This document shows positions 51,971 through 61,704 of a stretch of 64,000 bases of DNA, in pieces. The notes beneath the pieces are model-generated. The model had not been told where the DNA came from. It made no database searches and worked only from the letters and a program-made list of their open reading frames with translations. The translations under genes were made by a program, and so were the position numbers. Source of the DNA: Bacteroidia bacterium. Its GTDB lineage: Bacteria > Bacteroidota > Bacteroidia > Palsa-965. The stretch covers positions 207,426 to 271,425 of the forward strand of contig JALONL010000003.1 of assembly GCA_025454955.1 (NCBI GenBank), written 5' to 3'. How positions within the stretch are numbered: the first letter of the stretch is position 1; the number at the start of each line of letters is the position of its first letter.

Positions 51971-54508
51971 TTATTCAATGATAAGCATTTCCACACGGCG
52001 GTTGCGCTGGCGGCCTTCGGGTGTGGTGTTGGGCGCAATGGGGCGGGTTTGTCCAAACCACTCGGTCTTGAGCTGCGCCTCAGATACGCCTTTCTTCATC
52101 AGATAGGCTTTAACGGCTTTGGCGCGTTTCTCCGACAGTTTCATGTTGGCGGCCGGTTTGCCCACGTTGTCGGTGTGGCCCGAAATTTTCAGCTTCCAGT
52201 TCGGCTTCTTCTTGAGCAGTTCGGCAAGCTCGTCGAGCGAAGCGTATGAGGTGGCGCGGATGATGTCTTTGCCGCTTTCGAATTCGAGATTGTCGAAGGC
52301 TTTCTTCAGAATCTCGGCTTCCTGCTGGGTAAGCTGCACCACCACATCGGGCACTTCAATGGGCTTGAGGTTGTTTTTCACCGGCTTCGGAATGTCGAAA
52401 CGGAACAGTCCGTCGCTCAGGCTGCGGATGGCGCGTTTGGCATTGCCGTTTACAATTACACGTACTTCGTTTGTGCCCTGTGTATTGTCGCCGTCGAGGC
52501 GGAATACGCATACCGAATCGGCAGGCAGGCTTTCGTAAGTAAACGAACCGTCTTTGGCCTGACGCACCGAGTTGAGACTCTGACCGGCAATGTTCACTAA
52601 GTGCAAACGAACTTCGGGGCAGCCTTCGTTGTCGGCAGGGCCGGCTTTTTCGGGGCAAAGGTCGAGTTTGTCCATCACGCCGTCGCCGTCCTTATCGGGG
52701 CAGCCTTTGAATTCGGGCAGGCCGGCTTCATCCGGGCAGTCGTCTTCTTTGTCAATAATCTTGTCGCCGTCTTTATCCGGACAGCCGTTAAACTCCTGCA
52801 GGCCCGGATCATCGGGGCAGGCATCCTGTTTGTCGGTAATGCCGTCGCCGTCTTTGTCGGGGCAGCCGTTGAGTTGTTTCAGGCCGGGCTCGTCGGGGCA
52901 AATGTCTTCCGAATCCTGAATGTGGTCGCCGTCGCGGTCGGGACAGCCAAGGAATTCCCAAACGCCGGGCACATCCACGCACTTGTCTTTCTTGTCAGAT
53001 ACCTTGTCCTTGTCGCGGTCACGCACAGGCTTGTACAGGATGGGAATTTTAAGCGCCATGAAGAAATCGGCACCGTAGAGAATTTTATTTCCGTGTTCGC
53101 CTTTTCTGATAATGAACGGACTCAGGTTGGAAGTGCCCAGCACCAGCGGCCCTAACCGCACACCTGTACCAATGTTGAAATTGCGGTGCTGATCGTAAGT
53201 CATGGGCACCCACACGCCAAACCATTTATGATCCCAGCGCGGGGTAAGGGTGATGCGGGTAAGTTCGTGTACTTTCTCCGGATTTTTTCGGAACTGGAAT
53301 GCGTAGAACGGAGTAAGGTTTACATAAAAATCTTTCCAGATATTATAATCGATCTGGAAGCTGAATGCCAGCGGGAGATTCATGCGGTAATCGCCGTCGG
53401 CGGCACCGGCCATTGCACCATTGCCAAAACGATTACGCAATGTGTCGTCGAATGCGCGGATGGGAATAGAATCAAACTCAAGGTTATTTACATTCCATGA
53501 ATTTACATCGGCCACAAAATCGTTGGCAAATTCACCCTTATCGAATTTAATCGAACCAAGATCGGTGAGCGAAGCACCCACGCGCAACTTGTATTTGTTT
53601 TTATGGCGCATCCACAAATCGGTTTCGCCATCCATGTCGTACTTGTACTTCTGGTAATCGGGTCGCCATTCATATACAAAACCGAGATCGAGACCAATAC
53701 CGGGGCTGTTGAAGTTAAGGCGGTAGTTGGGCTGCTGGCCATCGGGAAATTCAAAATTGTCGGAATGGCTGTAACGGATTTCAGAACGGAAGAAGGTAAG
53801 CACCGAATCGTTCTGCACCAGATACTGCAGGTTATCGGCAAACATATAAGCCGAACCAAGACCGAGCAGCAGTTTGGGGCGCACACCAATTTTCATGAAA
53901 TGCTGTTTCTGGTCAACCAGCGTATGGCCCCAGGTAATGCCAAATTCGGCCCAGCTCATGTACTGGATGCTGAGTTGTTTGTTTTCGATGCGCTGCAGCC
54001 AGTTCTGGCTGTTTTCGAGGCCCGAGTAAGCCAGTTCGGCCAGCGGCTCGCCCACGCCGTCCACGTTTATGTAAGAACGCACACTGCCGGTAAAAGCCAG
54101 CGCGTTCTTCTCATTCAGTGTCACCATAAACGAGGGCAGGTGAATGCGGTTGCTGAAATACACCGATTTATCATAGTTGGCGGTGCGGCGGAAAAGATAA
54201 CGGTCGGCGAAGAGCGAGTCTTCGAAATTGGGAAATGCGCTCGTGCTGTCGGGCGGAAGCAGCGGGCCCACGCGGTTGTCGAAAGCGGTTTTGCGCAAGC
54301 CAATGTAATTGTTGCTAAAACCAAAGCTGACACCCGTAAGCATAATGTCAACTTTGAAACGGCTGTCGGCTATTGACGCAGGATTGAGATCGATACCGTT
54401 TACACCCGCATAATTGCTCGAGGTGTAGCCTAAGAAATCCTGCTGGGCTTTTGCGCCAAAAGGCAAAAGACCAAGCAGCAGCAGAAGGAATGCTGTGGTT
54501 TTTTTCAT
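51971..54508 (-). CDS. OmpA-family outer membrane protein with DUF5723-like barrel and TSP3 repeats
   Basis: An 845-residue outer membrane protein. It has a signal peptide 1-21 (ending AKAQ), a beta-barrel-like N-terminal region of about 470 residues similar to DUF5723 (DFLGYTSSNYAGVNGIDLNPASI in its early part), calcium-binding thrombospondin type 3 repeats at about 500-640 (CPDKDGDGITDKQDACPD, several times), a beta domain, and a C-terminal OmpA domain (about 740-845) with GHTDNVGKPAANMKLSEKRA and the NRRVE end that binds peptidoglycan. It links outer membrane and wall; related proteins assist gliding and secretion in some Bacteroidota. Terminator follows. Confidence 0.9.
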   Translation of the reverse strand: MKKTTAFLLLLLGLLPFGAKAQQDFLGYTSSNYAGVNGIDLNPASIADSRFKVDIMLTGVSFGFSNNYIGLRKTAFDNRVGPLLPPDSTSAFPNFEDSLFADRYLFRRTANYDKSVYFSNRIHLPSFMVTLNEKNALAFTGSVRSYINVDGVGEPLAELAYSGLENSQNWLQRIENKQLSIQYMSWAEFGITWGHTLVDQKQHFMKIGVRPKLLLGLGSAYMFADNLQYLVQNDSVLTFFRSEIRYSHSDNFEFPDGQQPNYRLNFNSPGIGLDLGFVYEWRPDYQKYKYDMDGETDLWMRHKNKYKLRVGASLTDLGSIKFDKGEFANDFVADVNSWNVNNLEFDSIPIRAFDDTLRNRFGNGAMAGAADGDYRMNLPLAFSFQIDYNIWKDFYVNLTPFYAFQFRKNPEKVHELTRITLTPRWDHKWFGVWVPMTYDQHRNFNIGTGVRLGPLVLGTSNLSPFIIRKGEHGNKILYGADFFMALKIPILYKPVRDRDKDKVSDKKDKCVDVPGVWEFLGCPDRDGDHIQDSEDICPDEPGLKQLNGCPDKDGDGITDKQDACPDDPGLQEFNGCPDKDGDKIIDKEDDCPDEAGLPEFKGCPDKDGDGVMDKLDLCPEKAGPADNEGCPEVRLHLVNIAGQSLNSVRQAKDGSFTYESLPADSVCVFRLDGDNTQGTNEVRVIVNGNAKRAIRSLSDGLFRFDIPKPVKNNLKPIEVPDVVVQLTQQEAEILKKAFDNLEFESGKDIIRATSYASLDELAELLKKKPNWKLKISGHTDNVGKPAANMKLSEKRAKAVKAYLMKKGVSEAQLKTEWFGQTRPIAPNTTPEGRQRNRRVEMLIIE

Positions 54509-54627
54509 ACTCGGGTTTGGTTAAGTACGCCAAATATAGTTAAAACACATTGTGCAACACCTTTTATGTGACTGCAGAAAGTGTGGATATAATATGTGTA
54601 TCAACAATAAGTTGACGCCGTATTTGC

Positions 54628-57327
54628 TTACAAATTTACCGGCCATGCACAGATGTAGCGGCCGTTTGCTCCGCATACCAATGTGTAGGCGGTGGTGCTG
54701 TTTAAACGGCCAATGCTGCATGGTGTTTGTCCGGTAATGGGACTTCCGGGCGTGGGAGTGCCCGTGCTGTGAAGCAGATGGAGCTGTGCGGTTTGGGGGC
54801 TGTTTACGGCTATGCGCACATTGCCGCTGCCAAAACTAAACACCTGCGCACGGCCTTTCAACGGGCCGTCGAAACTTTGGCTTAACAATAATTTCTTGCT
54901 TTGATCAAACACCTGCAGGCGGCTTCCCTGTGTAAAAAGATATTCGCGGCTGCCGTCGCCGTTGGCATCACCGTAGCTGAATTCGGGGCGGCCTTCAAAA
55001 TCGTTGATGTGCAGGCGTTCTAAATTTCCGTTCAACGCCAGGCGCACCACATTGCCTAAGGTATCGGCAGCTACCAGGCAGGTTTGTGCCAGATCGCGGC
55101 CCGGTTCGAGCGTGAAGGCTTGCAGCGGTGCGGGCATTTGTTCGCGCAGGTTAATGCGCGCATTGCCCTGCCTGTCGCACACATACACACGACCGCTGCG
55201 ATCGGCAAATACGATGTAATCTTTTCCGCCCACCACGCAGTGTTGTGCGGGGGCTTGAATGACATCGGCAGCGGGGGCAAATTTCCAGCCTTCCACTTTT
55301 TCGCCTTTCGCAGTGTAATTGTAAACGCGCTTATCTGCGCAGGCAATGAGTAAACGGTAGTTGCGGTCGTTGTCGTAATCCATTACCCGCACCGGCGAAC
55401 TGGCTTTGGCCGCCAGCTTCAGCGGAAACGGCGCAAGGTTGTTGCCGTTGCGGTCAATCACATACAGCGCCGACGCGGTGGCAAAACACATTTGCAGTTT
55501 GCCGTTTTTCAGCGCATCCACCTGCTGCACTTCGCCCAGAATGCGTTCGCCGATGTTTCGTTTCCAGAAAATTTTACCGGTGCTGCTCAGTAAATAAATT
55601 GTATTGGCATCGTCCTGCACAAACACATCAAGCCCCTGGGTGTTGTGATTCACCAGCAACTGCGGGCGCATACTTACGGTGGTGTCGAGCGCGGTTTCCC
55701 AGAGCGAGGAAAGTGTTTGTTTCGACTGCGGATTGTGGCGGAGCTGTGCGCTGGTGAAAAACAGGTTTTGCTCGGTGGCACTGAAACGCAGCATTACACC
55801 GTCGAACTTATCGAGGAGGAGCAAATTGGCGCGGAGCAAATCGCCAAAACCGGCCGATGCTTTGCTGCGCAGTATATCGCTGCACCGTCCTCCTGCGGCG
55901 TAAATGGCTATGGTAGCTTCTTCGCCGAGGTTGGAGGCGAGGTCGGTGTACGACGGGTCGCGGGCGAGAGTTTTTCCGCTTTCGGCGGCGGCGGCCATGC
56001 GTTGCAATACTTCGGGGCTGCGTGCAAACACCACGTATTGTTGAATGACGGTGTAAGAGCAATTGCGCAAACTGCCAAAGAGCGGGCCAAACACGGCGGG
56101 CAACATGCCTTCGGCGCGTAGCGTGTGTATGCGGCGGCCGCTGGTGTCGGTGGCCGGTTCGCCGCTGAGGCGGGCCAGGTTTTCGCGGGCCATGCCGGTG
56201 CTGCTGCTGCTGAGCAGGGCCACGGGCTCGGTGCTGCCGTCGGCATTGGGCAGCAGGGCCAGCGCCACTTCGTTGCCTAACCAGGAGCCGAGGTCGTTTT
56301 CGGCATCAAACTGAAAATCGCTGCGGAGTTTGTCTAAGGCTTCGCGGCGCGCGTTGGCCTGACCTGTTTTGGCCTGCTGTGCGTCGAACTTATCGAGCCA
56401 GAGGCTGAAATTGCTCAGTGCGTAGCTTGTAAAAAGCAGTGTGCCTGCGGGCAGTACGCTTTGCACTTCGGTGCGCTGCGGCTGCTGGCCTTCGAATGCG
56501 GCGAGGAAATGCCCGGCCGAATCGCTGGCATTGGTGTAGCCGTTCAGTAGCAGCAGGTTGGGGCGCAGGGTGGCGTCGAGTTCCATCCATCCTCCGGTGC
56601 GTTGCAGCAGGTCTATGTCGGGCTGAGTGCTTTCGTTGGCTATGGTGGCCAGCACATCGCCGGTGCGGGCGCAATGGAGGTAAATGTTGGCAGGCACATT
56701 TTTACCGGCTGTTTCGAGCACGGCGGCAAAACCGGCATCGTTCAGCAGCGAGTGCTTGCGTCCAAGCTGTTCGATGGCCGCATTCACCAGCGCAGGCTGC
56801 GCCGAAATGAGTACAATGCCTTCGCACACGGCGGCTGTCCATTGCGGGTGGGTAAGCACACGCGCATTGCCCCGCGCTGTTTCTTTGAGGGGAGTTTTGC
56901 CGGCGGCTTTTTGAAGCAGTTGTACGGCATCATTTTCGGCCGTGGCGGCGGTGAGGCTTACTGCCACCAATGCCTCCGTGCCCGCCGCGCTGTGGTGCAG
57001 CGAAATCCAGGTGGTGTTGCCACTCAGCCAGCCCGATAAATCGGTATCGGCTTTGAGCAGCGAGTCGGCGGCTATGGCAATGGAAGTGCTGTTGCGGCTC
57101 CAGTGCAGGCTTTGCAGTTCTTCCCAGATGAGGTTGCCCCGGCGCAGTTTTTCGAGAAGCTGTTGCGGATCGCGGCTAGAAATAATGCACCACGCATTTT
57201 CGGGCACTGCCTCCAGCGCATTGCGTACAGGCGTTTTCAGCGCAGCCAGCCGCAGCCAGAAAAAAAGGCCGCCGCCCAGCACCAGCACGCCTAAGGCAAT
57301 GAGCAATATCCGGGTACGCTTATTCAT
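54628..57327 (-). CDS. Membrane-anchored DUF3352-like protein with propeller-like C-terminus
   Basis: An 899-residue protein with one N-terminal membrane segment (RILLIALGVLVLGGGLFFWL), so the bulk is periplasmic. Residues 35-530 resemble DUF3352 (VPENAWCIISSRDPQQLLEKL near the start; repeated alpha/beta subdomains). Residues 560-899 show blades of a PQQ-like propeller (IYLLSSTGKIFWKRNIG, ALYVIDRNGNNLAPF, VYVCDRQGNARINL, LQVFDQSKKLLLSQSF). Function unknown; such proteins occur widely in Bacteroidota and are often monocistronic, as here. Confidence 0.7.
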   Translation of the reverse strand: MNKRTRILLIALGVLVLGGGLFFWLRLAALKTPVRNALEAVPENAWCIISSRDPQQLLEKLRRGNLIWEELQSLHWSRNSTSIAIAADSLLKADTDLSGWLSGNTTWISLHHSAAGTEALVAVSLTAATAENDAVQLLQKAAGKTPLKETARGNARVLTHPQWTAAVCEGIVLISAQPALVNAAIEQLGRKHSLLNDAGFAAVLETAGKNVPANIYLHCARTGDVLATIANESTQPDIDLLQRTGGWMELDATLRPNLLLLNGYTNASDSAGHFLAAFEGQQPQRTEVQSVLPAGTLLFTSYALSNFSLWLDKFDAQQAKTGQANARREALDKLRSDFQFDAENDLGSWLGNEVALALLPNADGSTEPVALLSSSSTGMARENLARLSGEPATDTSGRRIHTLRAEGMLPAVFGPLFGSLRNCSYTVIQQYVVFARSPEVLQRMAAAAESGKTLARDPSYTDLASNLGEEATIAIYAAGGRCSDILRSKASAGFGDLLRANLLLLDKFDGVMLRFSATEQNLFFTSAQLRHNPQSKQTLSSLWETALDTTVSMRPQLLVNHNTQGLDVFVQDDANTIYLLSSTGKIFWKRNIGERILGEVQQVDALKNGKLQMCFATASALYVIDRNGNNLAPFPLKLAAKASSPVRVMDYDNDRNYRLLIACADKRVYNYTAKGEKVEGWKFAPAADVIQAPAQHCVVGGKDYIVFADRSGRVYVCDRQGNARINLREQMPAPLQAFTLEPGRDLAQTCLVAADTLGNVVRLALNGNLERLHINDFEGRPEFSYGDANGDGSREYLFTQGSRLQVFDQSKKLLLSQSFDGPLKGRAQVFSFGSGNVRIAVNSPQTAQLHLLHSTGTPTPGSPITGQTPCSIGRLNSTTAYTLVCGANGRYICAWPVNL

Positions 57328-57413
57328 AATTTACCCGAAAAATACGGCAATGCCCCGCACGGCTGCCCTGAGGTTTGGGAACTTATGAATAAGGTGTTGT
57401 TGATGCGCGGCGG

Positions 57414-57971
57414 TTACACATCTTTCAGCGTCCAGGGGCCTTCGTCACGGGTTTCTCCACGCTGTTTACTGAGTTCTTCCTGTGTTAGTTCTTCGGCTTC
57501 CAGTAACTCGCAAAGCAAGTTAAGATCACGTTCCGATGCTTTCCTGAGGCCATCAACTTTAGAGAAGGTTACACGACCGGCAATAATCATGATGGCTGCT
57601 CCGGCCACACCAATTTTCATATCGGCAGAAAACAGCATAAAGGTGACAGCAAATATTAATATGGCCACTATTAACAGCACCCAGCTTCCAATTAGCCAAA
57701 AACGATCGGCCGGTACAAGTTCAAAACGAAAGTGAATAATTGTATGTGTGTCACCCGGTTCAATTATTCCTTTGATGTAAGGCTGCATTTCGCTGATGTC
57801 CTTACTCCGGTGTATCATTTCAATGCTATTTCCCGAAATTTTCCCTTCCAGTGGTTTGTGCGCATTTTCTTTGCGGTTTAATGCATTAAAAGGCAGCATT
57901 ACAGCATGTAGTTTTTGCCTGATTTCTTCCGGCTTTAACGAGGTGGTGAGCAGGTGTTTTTTGTATATCAA
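57414..57971 (-). CDS. Hypothetical membrane protein
   Basis: A 185-residue protein. The N-terminal 85 residues are soluble (LKPEEIRQKLHAVMLPFNALNRKEN), followed by two membrane segments (FWLIGSWVLLIVAILIFAVTF and MKIGVAGAAIMIIAGRV) and a charged C-terminal tail of about 50 residues (LLEAEELTQEELSKQ). No signal peptide and no known family. The soluble part could be cytoplasmic, with both ends inside. It is 86 bp from the start of the 54628 gene. Confidence 0.65.
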   Translation of the reverse strand: MIYKKHLLTTSLKPEEIRQKLHAVMLPFNALNRKENAHKPLEGKISGNSIEMIHRSKDISEMQPYIKGIIEPGDTHTIIHFRFELVPADRFWLIGSWVLLIVAILIFAVTFMLFSADMKIGVAGAAIMIIAGRVTFSKVDGLRKASERDLNLLCELLEAEELTQEELSKQRGETRDEGPWTLKDV

Positions 57972-58074
57972 GAGAATATGAGGTTAGATATTTCCTGGAT
58001 TACAAAAATAAGCGACAAACATTATTTTCACACTTGATTATCACCAATATTTATTTGGTCTAAGATATGATCTG

Positions 58075-59097
58075 TTATTTTACCACCGTCCACACCTTCC
58101 GCCCCTTTTCCAGAGGTTCGGTTTGCATATAGTATTTTTTGTTGCGTGCAAAAATTGCAATACATGCACCGGTAACAAAAGCCCCCAGCCCCGGTACAGC
58201 CACGTTATAGTAGCGTTTGCGGTCAATATTAAAATCGTCTCTGAATCTTATGCCAGCAAGCGGGGCAACTATCAATGCGGCCGTACCACCCAATACCATA
58301 AAAGTTGCACCGGTGAAATACCACATGTCGCGCTTGTCTGTATTGGTTTCAATGCCCACTAAATTCCCTATCGGATATTCTTCTATCGTATCGTTGGTGG
58401 TACTAAATTCCCAGGTCTCATCATTGGCACTATTGAAATAATATTTTCGGGAGAAACTTATGTAAACAGTTGAGTCGGTGGCTTTGTGTATGTGGCCGCT
58501 GAAGTAGAGGTAAACAGTTTCGTTGTCATTTTCAAATTCAAACGAAATCTCTGCATCCTGCCAGGGATTCATGGTGAAAAATGTGGTGGTATCTTTCGTG
58601 TTTCGGAGTACCAGCGGTTTACGGTTTGGGCTGATGGGCTTTATACTGCTGTTGCCGTTTATTTTAACCTCTGCCACATAAACAGGTTCAGTGGTTGTTT
58701 TTATGAAATGTCTTTCTATTGGCACCGTTCCTTCAAATGAGGTGAGGATAAGTTGAGAATCATTAAGTAATTTGATGCAGTGCTGATTTTCGGGCGAGAA
58801 ATTATTGCTCAGCCAGGTGGCGGAATATTCATTACCCGACACGGCAATGAAACAAGAGTCGCTGATAAAGCGATATACCTGATTCCAGCGTTGGGAGGTA
58901 TTTCTCAGCGAATCGCGCTTCGTATGCAGAATGCTGCGTTCGGTAAACGTGCGTTTATATACCTCGCCCGATCTGGGTTGTAGTTTTCCGTTAATGTATA
59001 AATCAGTACAAAGCCAGGTGCCGTTGAGCGAAGAAGGTACCTGCTGTGCAAAATTCACAACAGGAATAAGCAAAAAGAGAAAAAGGAAACGAGTCAT
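58075..59097 (-). CDS. Secreted or membrane protein of unknown function
   Basis: A 340-residue protein with a signal peptide (RFLFLFLLIPVVNFAQQ, cleavage about residue 18). The central part is beta-rich (LNGTWLCTDLYINGK near the start resembles lipocalin-like domains). Two hydrophobic segments lie near the C-terminus (YFTGATFMVLGGTAALIVA and VAVPGLGAFVTGACIAIFA). A lipocalin-like inference rests on one short motif and is weak. Confidence 0.6.
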   Translation of the reverse strand: MTRFLFLFLLIPVVNFAQQVPSSLNGTWLCTDLYINGKLQPRSGEVYKRTFTERSILHTKRDSLRNTSQRWNQVYRFISDSCFIAVSGNEYSATWLSNNFSPENQHCIKLLNDSQLILTSFEGTVPIERHFIKTTTEPVYVAEVKINGNSSIKPISPNRKPLVLRNTKDTTTFFTMNPWQDAEISFEFENDNETVYLYFSGHIHKATDSTVYISFSRKYYFNSANDETWEFSTTNDTIEEYPIGNLVGIETNTDKRDMWYFTGATFMVLGGTAALIVAPLAGIRFRDDFNIDRKRYYNVAVPGLGAFVTGACIAIFARNKKYYMQTEPLEKGRKVWTVVK

Positions 59098-59125
59098 TAT
59101 GGGGTGTTTGAGGAAGTAACGCTCA

Positions 59126-59169
59126 AAAATAAAAAAGATACGACCACCATAAAGGCAGCCGCATCTTTT
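59126..59169 (-). terminator. Intrinsic terminator after the 59190 gene
   Basis: On the minus strand AAAAGATGCGGC and GTCGTATCTTTT pair over 12 bp with two G-U pairs, loop 13 nt, followed by TTATTTTTG-type sequence. It lies 21 bp after the stop of the minus-strand gene. Confidence 0.65.
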
Positions 59170-59189
59170 CCCGCGTTTCCGGGCGCTTA

Positions 59190-60560
59190 TTACTTCGTCT
59201 GCATCCAGCTCATCATCTGGCTGTGCAATGTGTTTGCATCAGTTACCCCTTTGCGGTGTTGTGCAAGCATTTCGTCGGCAAAGGTGCCAAACTGTACAAA
59301 ACCGCGTTCGTTTTCCATCCGGCCACGCAGCAACGTATATGTGGCGGTAAAGTCGGTGGCGTTCATGTGGTCGTTCATGTACAGTGCCAGCAGGGCATTG
59401 GTCATATACACGTTGAATGTTTCATACGGCGTGTGGTAATCGCTGCCGGTATTCCACTGCTTCACATTTTTCACCGAGGTGTTGAGCGAGGCCGTTTGTG
59501 TATCGGTTACGGGCTGAATGTACGCTTTGGCGATTTCGTTAAACACAATCTGCCAGAGTTTGTAACGTGTTACCGCTGCCGATTCCTTACGCGCCACAGC
59601 CGGGTCGAAGGCATACACAAACATTACCGCTTCGCTGAATTTGTTGCTTTCAAAAGTGTTTACATTATACTGGTTGCCGGCCAGCGGCGAAAGCACTACG
59701 CGGTACGCATTGAAACGGTTTGGGTAACGCTGTTCGAGCCAGCTTTTCATGTCTTTCAGGTTTACCCATTGGTTTTGTGCCGCTACCAATTGACCGTAAT
59801 ACTCTTTATGTTTTGCATAAAACCTGCGGAAGCCCGAGCGTTTGGCAAAGTCTTCAATCTGCAGTTTGAAATCGCGTATGCCCAGGCGGCCGTTGAAGTT
59901 TTTATAATCGGGCGTTTCCACCAGTTCGTCAAACTTAAACATGTATCCGAATCCCGAGTTGCGGAACGACAAATACATGTCGGGATCTTCGTCCATGGCC
60001 TTGCTCAGCGCATCCACCAGCGGCGAGCCTTCGAACTGGGCAAAGTGCTGCTGCACTTCCTTGTAGTACGGCTTGTCCATGTCTAAAAGGCCGGGCGTGC
60101 GGCGGCAGTGCGGGGTAAGCGAAAGCAGGATGTTGGTGAGTTCATACACTTCGGGCACTTCGGTCACCACCTGGTTGTTGAACTGAAGTTTATGCTCTTC
60201 GGTAAATTTCGATTCGGGATTCATAAACGCAGTCATATATACATTTACCGATCGTTTACCGTTCGAAACTTCCACCTTTACCCGCGGCAAATCGCTGTGG
60301 CGGAAACTGATGTCATCCTTGCCGTTGCTGATGCCGAAAGTGTATGGCTTGTTTATGGAACCAAAGTTGAAGCGTAACACTGAATCGGCCTCGCTTACGC
60401 GGTAGGCCTGTTTGATATTCAGCTCGGGAGAGTGCAGCCAGAGTGTATCGTTCAGGCAAACTAAACGTCCGGCGGGCTTAATGGGCTGGGGCAGAGGTGC
60501 GGCCGTGCTGGTCAAGGCTCCGCCTGCCACTAAGAGTGTGGTGAGTATCAGCGTTTTCAT
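59190..60560 (-). CDS. DUF4932-like secreted protein
   Basis: A 456-residue protein. It has a signal peptide (KTLILTTLLVAGGALTSTAA) starting from the ATG at 60560; an ATG at 60596 adds 12 unlikely residues. The central region has TEVPEVYELTNILLSLT, which I associate with DUF4932 of Bacteroidota. Residues around NEIAKAYIQPVTD and the following tract could belong to a peptidase-like domain, as DUF4932 proteins are loosely related to metallopeptidases, but there is no clear HExxH, so catalysis is doubtful. Periplasmic or secreted, with its own terminator. Confidence 0.65.
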   Translation of the reverse strand: MKTLILTTLLVAGGALTSTAAPLPQPIKPAGRLVCLNDTLWLHSPELNIKQAYRVSEADSVLRFNFGSINKPYTFGISNGKDDISFRHSDLPRVKVEVSNGKRSVNVYMTAFMNPESKFTEEHKLQFNNQVVTEVPEVYELTNILLSLTPHCRRTPGLLDMDKPYYKEVQQHFAQFEGSPLVDALSKAMDEDPDMYLSFRNSGFGYMFKFDELVETPDYKNFNGRLGIRDFKLQIEDFAKRSGFRRFYAKHKEYYGQLVAAQNQWVNLKDMKSWLEQRYPNRFNAYRVVLSPLAGNQYNVNTFESNKFSEAVMFVYAFDPAVARKESAAVTRYKLWQIVFNEIAKAYIQPVTDTQTASLNTSVKNVKQWNTGSDYHTPYETFNVYMTNALLALYMNDHMNATDFTATYTLLRGRMENERGFVQFGTFADEMLAQHRKGVTDANTLHSQMMSWMQTK

Positions 60561-60718
60561 GGGAATGTTGATTTGTGAGTATGACGGACACCTCACGGCA
60601 GAAGTTACACGGAAATTAAAATTTATTGTTCGTTAACATTCCGGCGTTTTGTGTGCTCCTGTTAATAACCGGTCGATGAAATTGCCGGGCGAACCCGAAA
60701 ACGTCCTGAGCCCTGCGT

Positions 60719-60726
60719 TAATTTTG
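60719..60726 (+). promoter_or_regulatory. Possible -7 box of the SprT-like gene
   Basis: TAATTTTG fits TAnnTTTG and ends 13 bp before the ATG at 60740, giving a very short leader. No -33 TTTG is seen. Confidence 0.4.
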
Positions 60727-60739
60727 TGTAAGAGTAATT

Positions 60740-61675
60740 ATGAATCAGACCGAACGCAATCAGGCTATTTTGCGGAAATACATTCCCGAAGCTGCTGTAC
60801 CCATGATGGCAGAGTGGATTGTGCAGTTTGATTTCAAACTCAAAATAAAACGCAGCCGCCAGTCGAAATACGGCGATTACCGCGCACCGCTGCCGGGTAC
60901 CAATCATCAGATTACCATTAATCACGATCTTAACCCGTATGCGTTTTTGCTTACGCTGGTTCACGAAGTGGCACACCTGCTTACGTTCGAACGCCACGGC
61001 CACCGCGTAAAGCCGCACGGCGAAGAATGGAAAACGGCTTTTAAGGATCTGATGCGCCCCGTGATGCGGCTCGGTGTATTTCCGGCCGATGTAAAGGCAG
61101 CCATCGTCAGCTACATGCAAAACCCCGGAGCCACCAGCTGCTCCGACCTGCAACTCATGCGCACACTGCGCAGGCATGATGATGAGCAGGCCCAATACAT
61201 CCACCTCGAAACACTGCCCGACGATACCGTGTTTCTTTACAACGGCCGCCGCTTCCGCAAAGGACAAAAACGCCGCACCCGCTACCTCTGCATCGAACTC
61301 GACACCCGGCGGCAATACCTTTTCAGCGCACTGGCCGATGTGGAATTGGACGAGCCGCAGGAACCCATGCATCGCATGGCCGCACATCATATTCCGCAGC
61401 CGCAGCGTGTGGCCGCACCTCCCGCACCGCCACCGCCATCGCCCGAACCTACGCCGCATTTGCCATCAGAACCTGCGCCAGCACCCCTGCCCGCATTTCA
61501 GGTAAAAGAAGAGCGCGTGCCGCTGGCAGCTTTACCGCAGGATGCGTTGTTTGAACTTGGCGGAATTGTATATAAAAAAGGAAATGCCGTGCATGTACAT
61601 CTCCAATGCACCATAGTGGTTACCGGCGATCTGGTACGTTTCAGCCCGGCAGTGCTGGTGCGCAGGGTGGAGTAA
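60740..61675 (+). CDS. SprT-like metalloprotein with duplicated C-terminal module
   Basis: A 311-residue protein. Residues 1-110 are SprT-like: the zinc motif HEVAH is at 75-79, followed by HGHRVKPHGEEW with the third ligand, so it is a probable metalloprotease or zinc-binding DNA/protein-crosslink factor. Residues 150-205 form a small module (HLETLPDDTVFLYNGRRFRKG) that is repeated at about 258-311 (PLAALPQDALFELGGIVYKKG), the copies being joined by a Pro/Ala/Glu-rich linker of about 45 residues. No signal peptide, so cytoplasmic. A decayed second copy of its last 128 bp is at 62569-62696. Confidence 0.8.
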   Translation: MNQTERNQAILRKYIPEAAVPMMAEWIVQFDFKLKIKRSRQSKYGDYRAPLPGTNHQITINHDLNPYAFLLTLVHEVAHLLTFERHGHRVKPHGEEWKTAFKDLMRPVMRLGVFPADVKAAIVSYMQNPGATSCSDLQLMRTLRRHDDEQAQYIHLETLPDDTVFLYNGRRFRKGQKRRTRYLCIELDTRRQYLFSALADVELDEPQEPMHRMAAHHIPQPQRVAAPPAPPPPSPEPTPHLPSEPAPAPLPAFQVKEERVPLAALPQDALFELGGIVYKKGNAVHVHLQCTIVVTGDLVRFSPAVLVRRVE

Positions 61676-61704
61676 TTGCTTTCACACTCTCCGAAGTAAA
61701 CCGC

